Shown in pieces: positions 1 to 7,032 of a stretch of 11,953 bases of DNA. This DNA comes from CAZPGL01 sp964586175 (GTDB taxonomy: Bacteria; Actinomycetota; Acidimicrobiia; Acidimicrobiales; MedAcidi-G1). The stretch spans positions 1-11,953 of the forward strand of contig CAZPGL010000050.1 in NCBI GenBank assembly GCA_964586175.1. The letters run 5' to 3'. The translations under genes were made by a program, and so were the position numbers. A model generated the notes under the pieces. The model saw only the letters and a program-made list of their open reading frames with translations. It searched no databases and was not told where the DNA came from. Positions within the stretch are counted from its first letter, which is position 1. The number at the start of each line of letters is the position of its first letter.

Positions 1-2
1 CC

Positions 3-221
3 CTCATCGTGGCCATCGGCATCTACCCGAACCTGGTGTTCCGGGTCACCGACGGGGCGGTCGACGCCTCGCTGCACCCCTGCCTCCAGGTCGATGCATC
101 CGAGCTGACCGCCGAGGAGGCCGAGGCCCTGGGCTGCGCCGACGTCTACGACGTGGGCCGTGGCCACGGTGGTCACGACGGTGACGGTCACGACGACGAC
201 CACGCCGCGGTCGGAGGCTGA
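3..221 (+). CDS. nuoM: NADH-quinone oxidoreductase subunit M, C-terminal fragment (5' end outside window)
   Basis: Only the last 72 codons are present, with the frame open from the left edge. The segment starts with a hydrophobic stretch ending in GIYPNLVF, which resembles the end of the last transmembrane helix of the NuoM/NuoL/MrpD antiporter-like subunits of complex I (commonly 'GVYP' plus a hydrophobic tail). It then becomes soluble and ends in a low-complexity His/Asp/Gly tail (residues about GRGHGGHDGDGHDDDH), which is not a usual NuoM feature. Family knowledge: NuoM is one of the proton-pumping membrane-arm subunits of NADH:quinone oxidoreductase and lies just before nuoN in most nuo operons. 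The nuoN gene 47 nt downstream makes nuoM the best call. NuoL is the alternative, less likely because L is normally followed by M. The function rests mainly on position, since most of the protein is missing. Confidence 0.8.
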   Translation, partial: LIVAIGIYPNLVFRVTDGAVDASLHPCLQVDASELTAEEAEALGCADVYDVGRGHGGHDGDGHDDDHAAVGG

Positions 222-268
222 ACCGTGTCGGTCCCGTCCCTGCCGTCCGCCCGTCCCGGAGCTGAGCG

Positions 269-1777
269 ATGACCGCCGAACTGCTGACCGTCGCGTTCCA
301 GCGGCCGGCCATCGACTGGCACGCCGTGGCCCCCGAGCTGGTGCTGTTGTCCGTGGGGTGTCTCATCACCCTGGTCGACATCATCTTCCTGGAGCGGGCC
401 CGGGCCTTCACGGCCGCCCTGGCCGGGTTGGGCCTGCTGGCGACGGCCATCCCCATCGTGACCCTGGCCGTCGACGGCGCCGACCGGGTGATGTTCGGCG
501 GGGCCTACGTCGTCGACGACTTCGCCCTGGTCACCAAGGCGGTGTTCCTGCTGGCCGGGTACGTGGTGATCCTGCTGTCCACCAACTACGTGGCCGAGGG
601 CGACTACTGGGAGAACGAGTACTACGGGCTGCTGCTGGCGTCGCTCATGGGCATGGTCATGATGGCGTCGTCGCGCGACCTCATCTCGATCTTCGTGGCC
701 CTCGAGCTGCTGTCGATCCCGGCGTACCTCATGGTGGCGTGGCGCAAGCGCGACCCCCGGTCCAACGAGGCCGGCCTCAAGTACTACCTGATGGGCGTGT
801 TCGCCTCGGCGGTGATGCTCTACGGCATGTCGCTGCTCTACGGCATGGCCGGCTCCACCCAGCTGGACCACATCGGTGCCGTGGTGTCGGCCGGCGCTTC
901 GCCGCCGTCGGTGGTCACCCTGGGCATCGTGTTCGTGGTCGCCGGGTTCGCCTTCAAGGTGTCGGCGGCCCCCTTCCACACGTGGGCGCCCGACGTCTAC
1001 GAGGGGGCGCCCACCCCGGTCACCGCCTTCCTGTCGGTGGCGTCCAAGGCCGCCGGGTTCGTGGCCCTGCTGCAGCTGGTGTACGTGGGCTTCTACGGCC
1101 GGGCCGACGTGTACGAGCCGCTGGTGTGGGTCCTGGCCGCGGTGTCGATGACCGTCGGCAACCTGGTCGCCCTGCGCCAGACCAACATCGTGCGCATGAT
1201 GGCCTACTCGGGCGTGGCCCAGACCGGGTTCATCATCGCCCCGCTGGCCGTGGCCGGGCATTCGGCCGCCATCGGCGACCAGGCCCTGTCGGCCACCCTC
1301 ACCTACTTGGCCATCTACGCGGCCATGAACCTCGGGGCCTTCGCGGTGATCATCGTGCTGGCCCGCAAGACCGGGTCGGGCGAGATCTCCTCGTTCGCCG
1401 GTGCCTTCCACTACGCCCCGGCGCTGACCGTGGCCATGACGGTGTTCCTGTTCTCGCTGGCCGGCATCCCGCCGCTGGGCGGCTGGTTCGCCAAGTTCGA
1501 GGTGTTCCGGGTGCTGGCCACGGCCGGCGAGCCGTGGGGCTACGTGCTGGCCGTGATCGCCGCCGTCAACTCGGTGATCGCCCTCTACTACTACGCCGCA
1601 GTGGCCCGCCGCATGTGGGCCGACGACGCCCCCGACGGCGATCTGACCCCGGTACCGATGACCTCGTCGCTGGTATCGGCGCTGGCCATCTGCGGCGGCG
1701 TGACCGTGCTGTTCGGTGTGGCCCCCCAGGTGGTGGCCCGGTTCACCGACGTGAGCCTGCTGGTCCTCGGGGGCTGA
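269..1777 (+). CDS. nuoN: NADH-quinone oxidoreductase subunit N
   Basis: The product is a 502-aa polytopic membrane protein, close to the usual NuoN length of about 480-520 aa. NuoN is an antiporter-like subunit in the membrane arm of complex I and takes part in proton pumping coupled to quinone reduction by NADH. Charged residues essential in the family are visible in hydrophobic helices: Glu146 (ALELLSIPAYL), Lys230 (GFAFKVSAAPFHTWAPDVYEG), Lys260 (SVASKAAGF) and Lys409 (GIPPLGGWFAKFEVF). The segment around residues 227-245 is the most conserved part of the family. The ATG at 269 is preceded by GGAG at 258-261, seven bases away, and no better in-frame start is visible. It follows nuoM by 47 nt and is followed immediately by a MidA-type methyltransferase, so the three are probably co-transcribed. 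Nothing looks broken. Confidence 0.97.
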   Translation: MTAELLTVAFQRPAIDWHAVAPELVLLSVGCLITLVDIIFLERARAFTAALAGLGLLATAIPIVTLAVDGADRVMFGGAYVVDDFALVTKAVFLLAGYVVILLSTNYVAEGDYWENEYYGLLLASLMGMVMMASSRDLISIFVALELLSIPAYLMVAWRKRDPRSNEAGLKYYLMGVFASAVMLYGMSLLYGMAGSTQLDHIGAVVSAGASPPSVVTLGIVFVVAGFAFKVSAAPFHTWAPDVYEGAPTPVTAFLSVASKAAGFVALLQLVYVGFYGRADVYEPLVWVLAAVSMTVGNLVALRQTNIVRMMAYSGVAQTGFIIAPLAVAGHSAAIGDQALSATLTYLAIYAAMNLGAFAVIIVLARKTGSGEISSFAGAFHYAPALTVAMTVFLFSLAGIPPLGGWFAKFEVFRVLATAGEPWGYVLAVIAAVNSVIALYYYAAVARRMWADDAPDGDLTPVPMTSSLVSALAICGGVTVLFGVAPQVVARFTDVSLLVLGG

Positions 1778-1778
1778 C

Positions 1779-2822
1779 ATCGCCGCCCGGGGCGCCGACC
1801 TGGCGGCCCGGCTGCGCGCCCGCATCGAAGAGCACGGTCCGTTGCGCTTCGACGCCTGGGTCGAGGCCTGCCTGTACGACCCGGCCGGCGGGTTCTACGC
1901 CTCGGGCGGTGCGGCTGGTCGGCGAGGCGACTTCCTGACCAGCCCCGAGGTGGGGCCGTTGTTCGGTGCCGTGCTGGCCCGGTGGATGGACGCCGTGTGG
2001 GACGGTCTGGGCCGCCCCGACGGGTTCACGGTGGTCGAGGCTGGGGCCGGGCCGGGCACCCTGGCCCGGTCGGTTCTGGCCGCCACCCCGGCCTGTCTGG
2101 CCGCCGGCCGCTACGTGACCGTCGAGCGGTCCGACACCCAGCGGGCCGGCCACCCTGACGGTGTCGAGGCCCAGGCCGGTCTCCCCGAGGGGCCGATCAC
2201 CGGGGTGGTGGTGGCCAACGAACTGCTGGACAACCTGCCGTTCCGGCTGCTGGTTGCCGACGGCCGGCGGTGGCGGGAGGTGCACGTCGGGGTCACGGGT
2301 GACGGGACCGGCGACCGGTTCGCCGAGGTGGTGGGCGACGAGGCCGACCCGCCGGTCGCCGTCGAGCCGGTGGCCGGGGCCCGGTTGCCGGTACAGGACG
2401 GGGCCGCGGCCTGGGTGGCTGACGCCCTGGCCCTGGTGGACCGGGGGGCGGTGCTGGCCGTCGACTACGCGTCGACGACCGTCGGGCTGGCCGCCCGGCC
2501 CGTGGGGGAGTGGCTGCGCACCTACCGGGGCCATGAGCGCGGCGGCGCCCCCACCGACGCCCCCGGCTTCCAGGACGTCACCGTCGAGGTGGCCGTCGAC
2601 CAGATGCCGCCCGGGGCCGCCGCCTCCACTCAGGCCGACTTCCTGGCCGCCCACGGCATGGGTGTTCTGGTCGAGGAGGGCCGACGGGTCTGGACCGAGC
2701 GGGCCGGCGTCGCCGACCTGGCCGCCCTCATGGCCCGGAGCCGCATCGGCGAAGCCGAGGCCCTCAGCGACCCCGACGGCCTGGGTGCCTTCACCGTCCT
2801 CGACTGGCGATACGGAGAGTGA
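1779..2822 (+). CDS. SAM-dependent methyltransferase, MidA/NDUFAF7 family (DUF185); start codon uncertain
   Basis: The product is a class I methyltransferase of the MidA family. It has the N-terminal signature EEHGPLRFDAWVEACLYDP followed by GGFYAS, then the SAM-binding loop VVEAGAGPGTLA and the family motif VVVANELLDNLPFRLL. From 1779 it is 347 aa, typical for the family. Eukaryotic NDUFAF7 dimethylates an arginine of the complex I 49-kDa subunit (NuoD homologue) during assembly. The gene begins at the nuoN stop, so a complex I maturation role is likely by inference. Start problem: the first ATG/GTG/TTG in frame is TTG at 1842, which would cut off most of the GPLRF signature. The frame is open upstream to 1755 and offers only ATC at 1779 (five bases after GGGGG) or CTG at 1800 (seven bases after GGGG). 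I extend to 1779 because the upstream residues (AARLRARIEEHGP) look like the family N-terminus. The 1842-2822 core is certain. Confidence 0.88.
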   Translation: MAARGADLAARLRARIEEHGPLRFDAWVEACLYDPAGGFYASGGAAGRRGDFLTSPEVGPLFGAVLARWMDAVWDGLGRPDGFTVVEAGAGPGTLARSVLAATPACLAAGRYVTVERSDTQRAGHPDGVEAQAGLPEGPITGVVVANELLDNLPFRLLVADGRRWREVHVGVTGDGTGDRFAEVVGDEADPPVAVEPVAGARLPVQDGAAAWVADALALVDRGAVLAVDYASTTVGLAARPVGEWLRTYRGHERGGAPTDAPGFQDVTVEVAVDQMPPGAAASTQADFLAAHGMGVLVEEGRRVWTERAGVADLAALMARSRIGEAEALSDPDGLGAFTVLDWRYGE

Positions 2823-2829
2823 CCGGCTC

Positions 2830-2858
2830 CTGACCGGGTCGGGCCGGTTGGCTAGGGT
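2830..2858 (+). promoter_or_regulatory. Promoter of acs with inverted repeat over the -10
   Basis: The -35 box CTGACC (2830-2835) and the -10 box TAGGGT (2853-2858) are separated by exactly 17 bp, as expected for a housekeeping sigma factor. Transcription would start near 2865, leaving a leader of about 36 nt that carries AGGAG (2890-2894). An inverted repeat with 8-bp arms, GGGTCGCG (2855-2862) and CGCGACCC (2874-2881), overlaps the -10 and the likely start site. It is placed as an operator would be, but I cannot name a regulator. The promoter separates acs from the nuo operon. Confidence 0.55.
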
Positions 2859-2900
2859 CGCGGTCCGGCGAGACGCGACCCCGGAGTCCCAGGAGCAGGC

Positions 2901-4895
2901 ATGAGCGAACCCACCATCGAGGACTACTACGTCGAGGACCGGACCTTCCCGCCGTCACCGGAGTTCGCCGCCGCGGCCCACGTCGCCGACCGCTCCCACC
3001 ACGACGAGGCCACCGCCGACTACGAGGCCTTCTGGGCCCGCCAGGCCCGCGAGTTGCTGTCCTGGGACGAGGACTTCCACACCACCCTCGAGTGGGACCT
3101 GCCGTTCGCCAGGTGGTTCATCGGCGGCAAGCTGAACATCTCCTACAACTGCCTCGACCGCCACGTCGATGCGGGCTACGGCGACCGCATCGCCTTCTTC
3201 TGGGAGGGCGAGCCCGGCGACACCCGCGAGATCACCTATGCCGACCTGCTCGATGAGGTGGCCCGGTTCGCCAACGTGCTCAAGGGCCTGGGTCTCGAGA
3301 AGGGCGACCGCATCGCCATCTACATGCCGATGATTCCCGAGCTGCCGGTGGCCATGCTGGCTTGCACCCGCATCGGGGTGGCCCACAGCGTGATTTTCGG
3401 CGGGTTCTCCCCCGACGCCATCGTCGACCGGTGCGAGGACGCCGAGGCCCGGCTCATCATCACCGCCGACGCCGGCTACCGCCGGGGCGAGCCGTCGGCC
3501 CTGAAGGTCAACGTCGACGCCGCCCTCGACAGCGGTGCCCCGAGCGTTGAGCACGTGGTGGTCGTCAACCGCTGCGACACCGAAGTCGTGATGGCCGAGG
3601 GCCGCGACCTGTGGTGGCACGAGTTGATGGCCGACGCCTCGGCCGACTGTCCGCCGGAGCCCCTCGACAGCGAGCAACTGCTGTACCTGCTCTACACGTC
3701 GGGCACCACGGCCAAGCCCAAGGGCATCATGCACACCACCGGCGGCTACCTCACCCAGGTGGCCTACACCCACAAGACGGTGTTCGACGTTCGGCGGGAC
3801 GACGACGTCTACTGGTGCGCGGCCGACATCGGCTGGGTCACGGGCCACAGTTACATCGTGTACGGGCCGCTCACCAACGGCTGCACGTCGGTCATGTACG
3901 AGGGCACCCCCGACACGCCCCGGCCCGACTTTCGCGGCGGCGACCGGGCGTCGTGGCCCAAGGACCGCCTGTGGGACATCATCGAGCGCTACGGCGTCAC
4001 CCAGCTGTACACGGCGCCCACGGCGATCCGCACGTTCATGAAGTGGGGGACCACCGAGCCGGCCGACCACGACCTGTCGTCGCTGCGGGTGCTTGGCACC
4101 GTCGGCGAGCCCATCAACCCCGAGGCCTGGATGTGGTACCACGAGCACATCGGCGGCGGCTCCTGCCCCATCGTCGACACGTGGTGGCAGACCGAGACCG
4201 GCGGCCACATGATCTCGCCGCTGCCCGGGGTGACGACCACCAAGCCGGGGTCGGCCTGCCACACCATCCCCGGCGTGTTCGCCGAGCTGGTCGACGACGC
4301 CGGTGAGCCGGTGGCCCTGGGCGGTGGCTACCTCACCATCACCCATCCGTGGCCATCGATGCTGCGCGGCATCTGGGGCGACCCCGAGCGCTACCGCGAG
4401 ACCTACTGGTCCCGCTTCGAGGGCCGGTACTTCGCCGGCGACGGCGCCAAGCTGGACGGGGACGGCTACCTGTGGCTTCTGGGCCGGGTCGACGACGTCA
4501 TGAACGTGTCCGGGCACCGCATCTCGACCGCCGAGGTCGAGTCGGCCCTCGTCGACCATCCGGCGGTTGCCGAGGCCGCGGTGGTCGGCGCCACCGACGA
4601 CACGACCGGCCAGGCCATCATCGGGTACGTCATCCTCCGAGGCGGCAACGAGGCCAGCGTCGAGCTGGGCGAGGAGGTCAGGGCCCACGTGGCGACCAAG
4701 CTGGGTCCCATCGCCCGCCCCAAGGCGGTGTTCCTGGTGCCCGACCTGCCCAAGACCCGGTCGGGCAAGATCATGCGCCGTCTTCTGCGCGACGTGGCCG
4801 AGGGCCGCGACCTGGGTGACACCACCACGCTGGCCGACGCCGGGGTGGTGGCCGAGATCCGCGACCGGGCCGCCGAGTCCCCCCAGGAGGACTGA
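2901..4895 (+). CDS. acs: Acetate--CoA ligase (acetyl-CoA synthetase, AMP-forming)
   Basis: This 664-aa cytoplasmic enzyme makes acetyl-CoA from acetate, CoA and ATP by way of acetyl-AMP. The length is normal for the family (about 640-670 aa). The N-terminal ACS domain is followed by the phosphate-binding loop YTSGTTAKPKG (residues 265-275), the ACS-specific block YWCAADIGWVTGHSYIVYGP, the TVGEPINPEAW segment, WWQTETGG (428-435), and the hinge region GRVDDVMNVSGHRIST. The C-terminal SGKIMRRLLRD carries catalytic Lys623, the residue that is reversibly acetylated by Pat-type acetyltransferases and deacetylated by sirtuins in other bacteria. The WWQTETGG plus GHSYIVYGPL blocks favour acetate over longer acyl substrates; propionate is the main alternative. 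The ATG at 2901 has AGGAG (2890-2894) upstream and its own promoter. A HAD phosphatase gene overlaps its stop codon. Confidence 0.97.
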   Translation: MSEPTIEDYYVEDRTFPPSPEFAAAAHVADRSHHDEATADYEAFWARQARELLSWDEDFHTTLEWDLPFARWFIGGKLNISYNCLDRHVDAGYGDRIAFFWEGEPGDTREITYADLLDEVARFANVLKGLGLEKGDRIAIYMPMIPELPVAMLACTRIGVAHSVIFGGFSPDAIVDRCEDAEARLIITADAGYRRGEPSALKVNVDAALDSGAPSVEHVVVVNRCDTEVVMAEGRDLWWHELMADASADCPPEPLDSEQLLYLLYTSGTTAKPKGIMHTTGGYLTQVAYTHKTVFDVRRDDDVYWCAADIGWVTGHSYIVYGPLTNGCTSVMYEGTPDTPRPDFRGGDRASWPKDRLWDIIERYGVTQLYTAPTAIRTFMKWGTTEPADHDLSSLRVLGTVGEPINPEAWMWYHEHIGGGSCPIVDTWWQTETGGHMISPLPGVTTTKPGSACHTIPGVFAELVDDAGEPVALGGGYLTITHPWPSMLRGIWGDPERYRETYWSRFEGRYFAGDGAKLDGDGYLWLLGRVDDVMNVSGHRISTAEVESALVDHPAVAEAAVVGATDDTTGQAIIGYVILRGGNEASVELGEEVRAHVATKLGPIARPKAVFLVPDLPKTRSGKIMRRLLRDVAEGRDLGDTTTLADAGVVAEIRDRAAESPQED

Positions 4896-5380
4896 TCGCC
4901 GTCGACCTGCGGCTGTTCCGGGACGGCGCACCACCGCCGGGCCCGGTCGTGATCGTCGACGTCGACGGGGTGCTGTCGGACGCCTCGGGTCGCCAGCACC
5001 TCCTGGATGGTCCGGTCAAGGCATGGTGGGACTTCTTCGAGGCCTCGGTCGACGATCCGCCGATCGACGAGGGCATCGGGCTGGTGGCCGCGCTGACCGC
5101 CGACCGCACGGTGGTCCTGCTGACGGCCCGCCCCGGGCGTCTCGCCGACACGACGGTGACGTGGTTGGCCCGCCACGATGTGTCGTGGGACCTGCTGGCC
5201 ATGCGGGGCGACGACGACCGGCACACGTCGTCGCCCGACGTGAAGCGGCGCATCATCACCGGCCTGCGGGACGACGGGTACGAGCCGGTGCTGGCCGTCG
5301 ACGACGACCCCCGCAACCTGGCCATGTACCGCGACGAGGGCGTGGCCACCGTCTACGTGCATTCCGGCTACTACGACTGA
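4895..5380 (+). CDS. HAD-superfamily phosphatase resembling the phosphatase domain of polynucleotide kinase; start codon uncertain
   Basis: This small protein (161 aa from 4895, 143 aa from GTG 4949) has a complete HAD core. Motif I is VVIVDVDGVLSD (Asp22 nucleophile, Asp24). Motif II is Thr77 in VVLLTARPG. Lys117 sits in DVKRRI, and motif IV is AVDDDPRN (Asp136-138). The block TVTWLARHDVSWDLLAMRGD, with Arg and Lys following, and the ending resemble the 3'-phosphatase domain of T4-type polynucleotide kinase, but there is no kinase domain. The substrate could therefore be a nucleic-acid 3' end or a small phosphoester; I cannot tell. It is translationally coupled to acs: AGGAGG (4885-4890) lies just before the acs stop, and ATC at 4895 overlaps that TGA. 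The first standard start, GTG 4949, has no Shine-Dalgarno and leaves only three residues before the nucleophile Asp, so I prefer the upstream start without being sure of it. Confidence 0.8.
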   Translation: MAVDLRLFRDGAPPPGPVVIVDVDGVLSDASGRQHLLDGPVKAWWDFFEASVDDPPIDEGIGLVAALTADRTVVLLTARPGRLADTTVTWLARHDVSWDLLAMRGDDDRHTSSPDVKRRIITGLRDDGYEPVLAVDDDPRNLAMYRDEGVATVYVHSGYYD

Positions 5381-5411
5381 GGACCGGGCGCGCCTCGGGC
5401 AGGGGGCGACG

Positions 5412-5417
5412 TACGCT
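5412..5417 (+). promoter_or_regulatory. Candidate -10 box of htpX, leaderless type
   Basis: TACGCT matches the actinobacterial TANNNT -10 pattern and ends six bases before the ATG at 5424. This spacing would put transcription start at or next to the A of ATG, giving a leaderless mRNA. No Shine-Dalgarno is needed and none is seen in those six bases. I see no clear -35. The placement argues for ATG 5424 over the in-frame GTG at 5418. Confidence 0.45.
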
Positions 5418-5423
5418 GTGCCC

Positions 5424-6314
5424 ATGCTGAACACCGCGAAGACCTTTGCCCTCCTGGCCCTCCTCGGCGGCTTGTTCGTCGTGATCGGCGGCGCCATCGG
5501 CGGATCCGGCGGCATGGTGTTCGGCCTGACGCTCGGCCTGATCATGGTGGGTGGCTCGTACTGGTTCAGCGACCGCATCGCCATCGCTTCGGCCAAGGCC
5601 GTGCCTGCCGATCCGGCCCAGTTCCCCGAGTACCACCGCATCATGACCGAGCTCACCTCGGCGGCCGGTATGCCGATGCCGGCCTTGTACGTGTCGCCCA
5701 ACCCGCAGCCCAACGCCTTCGCCACCGGCCGCAACCCGGATCACGCCGCGGTGGCCGTCACCCAGGGGCTGCTCGACCACATGGACTGGTACGAGGTGCG
5801 CGGGGTGCTGGCCCACGAGCTGATGCACATCCGGAACCGCGACATCCTGATCGGGTCGGTGGCCGCGGCCATCGGCATGGCCATCACGATGATCGCCCGC
5901 ATGGCCATGTTCGCCGCCATGTTCGCCGGGCGCGGCGACCGCAACCGCAACCCGCTGGGGGAGATCGCTTTCGCCATCCTGGCCCCCATCGCCGCCATGC
6001 TGATCCAGGCGGCCATCAGCCGCAGCCGCGAGTTCCAGGCCGACGCCTCGGCGGCCCGTCTGATCGGTGATGGCGAGCCGCTGGCCCGGGCCCTCGAGAA
6101 ACTGGAGTACGCCGCCCAGCGGGTGCCCTCGGGGGTCAACCCGAACCAGGCGTCGTCGTACATCATCGACCCGTTGAAGGCCCAGGCCCGGGGTGGTGGA
6201 GGTCGGGGCACGATGCGCCTGTTCTCGACCCATCCGGCCACGGCCGAGCGCGTCGCCCGCCTGCGGGACGGGGTCTGGAACCAGGGCACCGTCGGCGGCG
6301 GCCCCATCTCCTGA
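5424..6314 (+). CDS. htpX: Membrane zinc metalloprotease HtpX (M48B)
   Basis: The product is a 296-aa inner-membrane protease of the M48B family, normal length. HtpX cleaves damaged or misfolded membrane proteins with the catalytic site on the cytoplasmic face, alongside FtsH. Two N-terminal hydrophobic segments (about 7-25 and 31-48) are followed by the conserved NPQPNAFATG block. Next is the zinc motif HELMHIRNRD (His131, Glu132, His135), two more hydrophobic segments (about 140-165 and 178-197), and the third zinc ligand Glu203 in SREFQADASAA. The C-terminal LFSTHPATAERVARL motif is also typical. I chose ATG 5424 because a -10 box lies six bases upstream; GTG 5418 would add two residues. 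It stands alone on + and faces yajQ, with a terminator starting in its own stop codon. In other bacteria htpX is often stress-induced; no stress-sigma site is obvious here. Confidence 0.96.
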   Translation: MLNTAKTFALLALLGGLFVVIGGAIGGSGGMVFGLTLGLIMVGGSYWFSDRIAIASAKAVPADPAQFPEYHRIMTELTSAAGMPMPALYVSPNPQPNAFATGRNPDHAAVAVTQGLLDHMDWYEVRGVLAHELMHIRNRDILIGSVAAAIGMAITMIARMAMFAAMFAGRGDRNRNPLGEIAFAILAPIAAMLIQAAISRSREFQADASAARLIGDGEPLARALEKLEYAAQRVPSGVNPNQASSYIIDPLKAQARGGGGRGTMRLFSTHPATAERVARLRDGVWNQGTVGGGPIS

Positions 6315-6348
6315 CCTGCAGCAGGGGGACAGGCCCCTCGCTGCAGGT
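6314..6348. terminator. Bidirectional terminator between htpX and yajQ
   Basis: A long inverted repeat lies between the two converging genes. Outer arms ACCTGCAGC (6314-6322) and GCTGCAGGT (6340-6348) pair perfectly over 9 bp. Inner arms AGGGG (6323-6327) and CCCCT (6334-6338) add five pairs with a single bulged C at 6339 and a six-base loop. It starts on the last base of the htpX stop codon. There is no strong T-run on either side, so its efficiency is uncertain, but position and symmetry suit a two-way terminator. Confidence 0.7.
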
Positions 6349-6371
6349 TCCAGGCGGAGGCCCCGGGTGGG

Positions 6372-6860
6372 TCAGTCGCGGAAGTTGGTGAACTGGAGGG
6401 GGAGATCCAGGTCGGCGGCCTTGAGGGCCGCGATGACCTCCTGGAGGGCGTCGCGCTTCTTGGCCGAGACCCGCACCTGATCTCCCTGGGTCTGGGACTG
6501 CACGCCTTTGAGCCCCAGATCCTTGATGGCCTTGTTGATGGTGCGGGCGTGGTCGCTGTCGATGCCGGCCTGGAGCCGGGCCGTCTGCCGGGCCCGGCCG
6601 CCGCTGGCTGCTTCGACATTGCCCCAGTCCAGCGACTTGAGCGACACCTGGCGGCGGACCAGTTTCTCTTCGAGCACGATGACCAGGGCGGTCAGACGGT
6701 CCTCGGACGCCGACTCCAGCTTGATGGCGCCGTCGCCCAGTTCGACCACCGAGTCGGTGCCCTTGAAGTCGAACCGGGTGCGGACCTCGCGGTCGGCCTG
6801 GTCGACGGCGTTGCGGACCTCCTGGAGGTCGATCTCGGACACGACGTCGAAGCTGGCCAT
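6372..6860 (-). CDS. yajQ: YajQ family nucleotide (cyclic di-GMP) binding protein
   Basis: The 162-aa product matches the YajQ family along its whole length (usual size about 160-165 aa). It opens with ASFDVVSEIDLQEVRNAVDQ, the family hallmark, continues with RFDFKGTDS, and has the central KINKAIKDLG-type helix (here TINKAIKDLGLKGVQSQ) and the C-terminal PLQFTNFRD. Family knowledge: YajQ folds as two ferredoxin-like (RNA-binding-like) domains. It has been reported to bind nucleotides, and in Xanthomonas a homologue is a cyclic di-GMP effector; the role in Actinobacteria is not established. The ATG at 6860 has no Shine-Dalgarno, but a -10 box ends eight bases upstream, which fits leaderless translation. 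It converges with htpX and diverges from tRNA-Tyr. Confidence 0.95.
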   Translation of the reverse strand: MASFDVVSEIDLQEVRNAVDQADREVRTRFDFKGTDSVVELGDGAIKLESASEDRLTALVIVLEEKLVRRQVSLKSLDWGNVEAASGGRARQTARLQAGIDSDHARTINKAIKDLGLKGVQSQTQGDQVRVSAKKRDALQEVIAALKAADLDLPLQFTNFRD

Positions 6861-6868
6861 GGGCCGGA

Positions 6869-6874
6869 ACCCTA
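6869..6874 (-). promoter_or_regulatory. Candidate -10 box of yajQ, leaderless type
   Basis: Read on the minus strand this is TAGGGT, identical to the -10 proposed for acs. Its end is eight bases from the yajQ ATG, so the transcript would start at or within about two bases of the start codon. No -35 is recognisable at 17-19 bp. Confidence 0.4.
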
Positions 6875-6923
6875 CCGAACGGTGCTGAGGCCGCGACCCG
6901 GTGGGCGAGCCGGGGCGGGCCGC

Positions 6924-6929
6924 TATCCT
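6924..6929 (+). promoter_or_regulatory. Candidate -10 box of tRNA-Tyr
   Basis: TATCCT, preceded by CGC, lies 12 bases before the mature 5' end of tRNA-Tyr, which allows a short 5' leader removed by RNase P. The same ATCCT core occurs upstream of tRNA-Thr and tRNA-Trp. The -35 is not clear. Confidence 0.35.
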
Positions 6930-6941
6930 CCGGCTTTCGAA

Positions 6942-7026
6942 GGGTCGGTGCCCGAGTGGCCAAAGGGAACGGGCTGTAAACCCGTCGGCATTGCCTTCGG
7001 AGGTTCAAATCCTCCCCGGCCCACCA
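6942..7026 (+). tRNA. tRNA-Tyr (anticodon GTA)
   Basis: The cloverleaf is complete. The acceptor arms GGGTCGG and CCGGCCC pair over 7 bp (one G-U), discriminator is A, and CCA is encoded (7024-7026). The anticodon stem ACGGG/CCCGT holds the loop CTGTAAA with GTA at 6976-6978. The T-stem GGAGG/CCTCC encloses TTCAAAT. The variable region of 13 nt (6986-6998) with a short internal stem makes it a type II tRNA, as expected for bacterial tRNA-Tyr. A terminator follows, so it is probably a single-gene unit diverging from yajQ. Confidence 0.97.
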
Positions 7027-7032
7027 GACGAG

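Noticed and set aside
188..4934. Long open frames on the minus strand opposite nuoN, midA and acs
   Set aside because: They mirror the third-position GC bias of the genuine + strand genes, have low-complexity Arg/Gly/His/Pro composition and no family motifs.
5418..5423. GTG at 5418 as htpX start
   Set aside because: It falls between the -10 box and the predicted transcription start, and has no Shine-Dalgarno.
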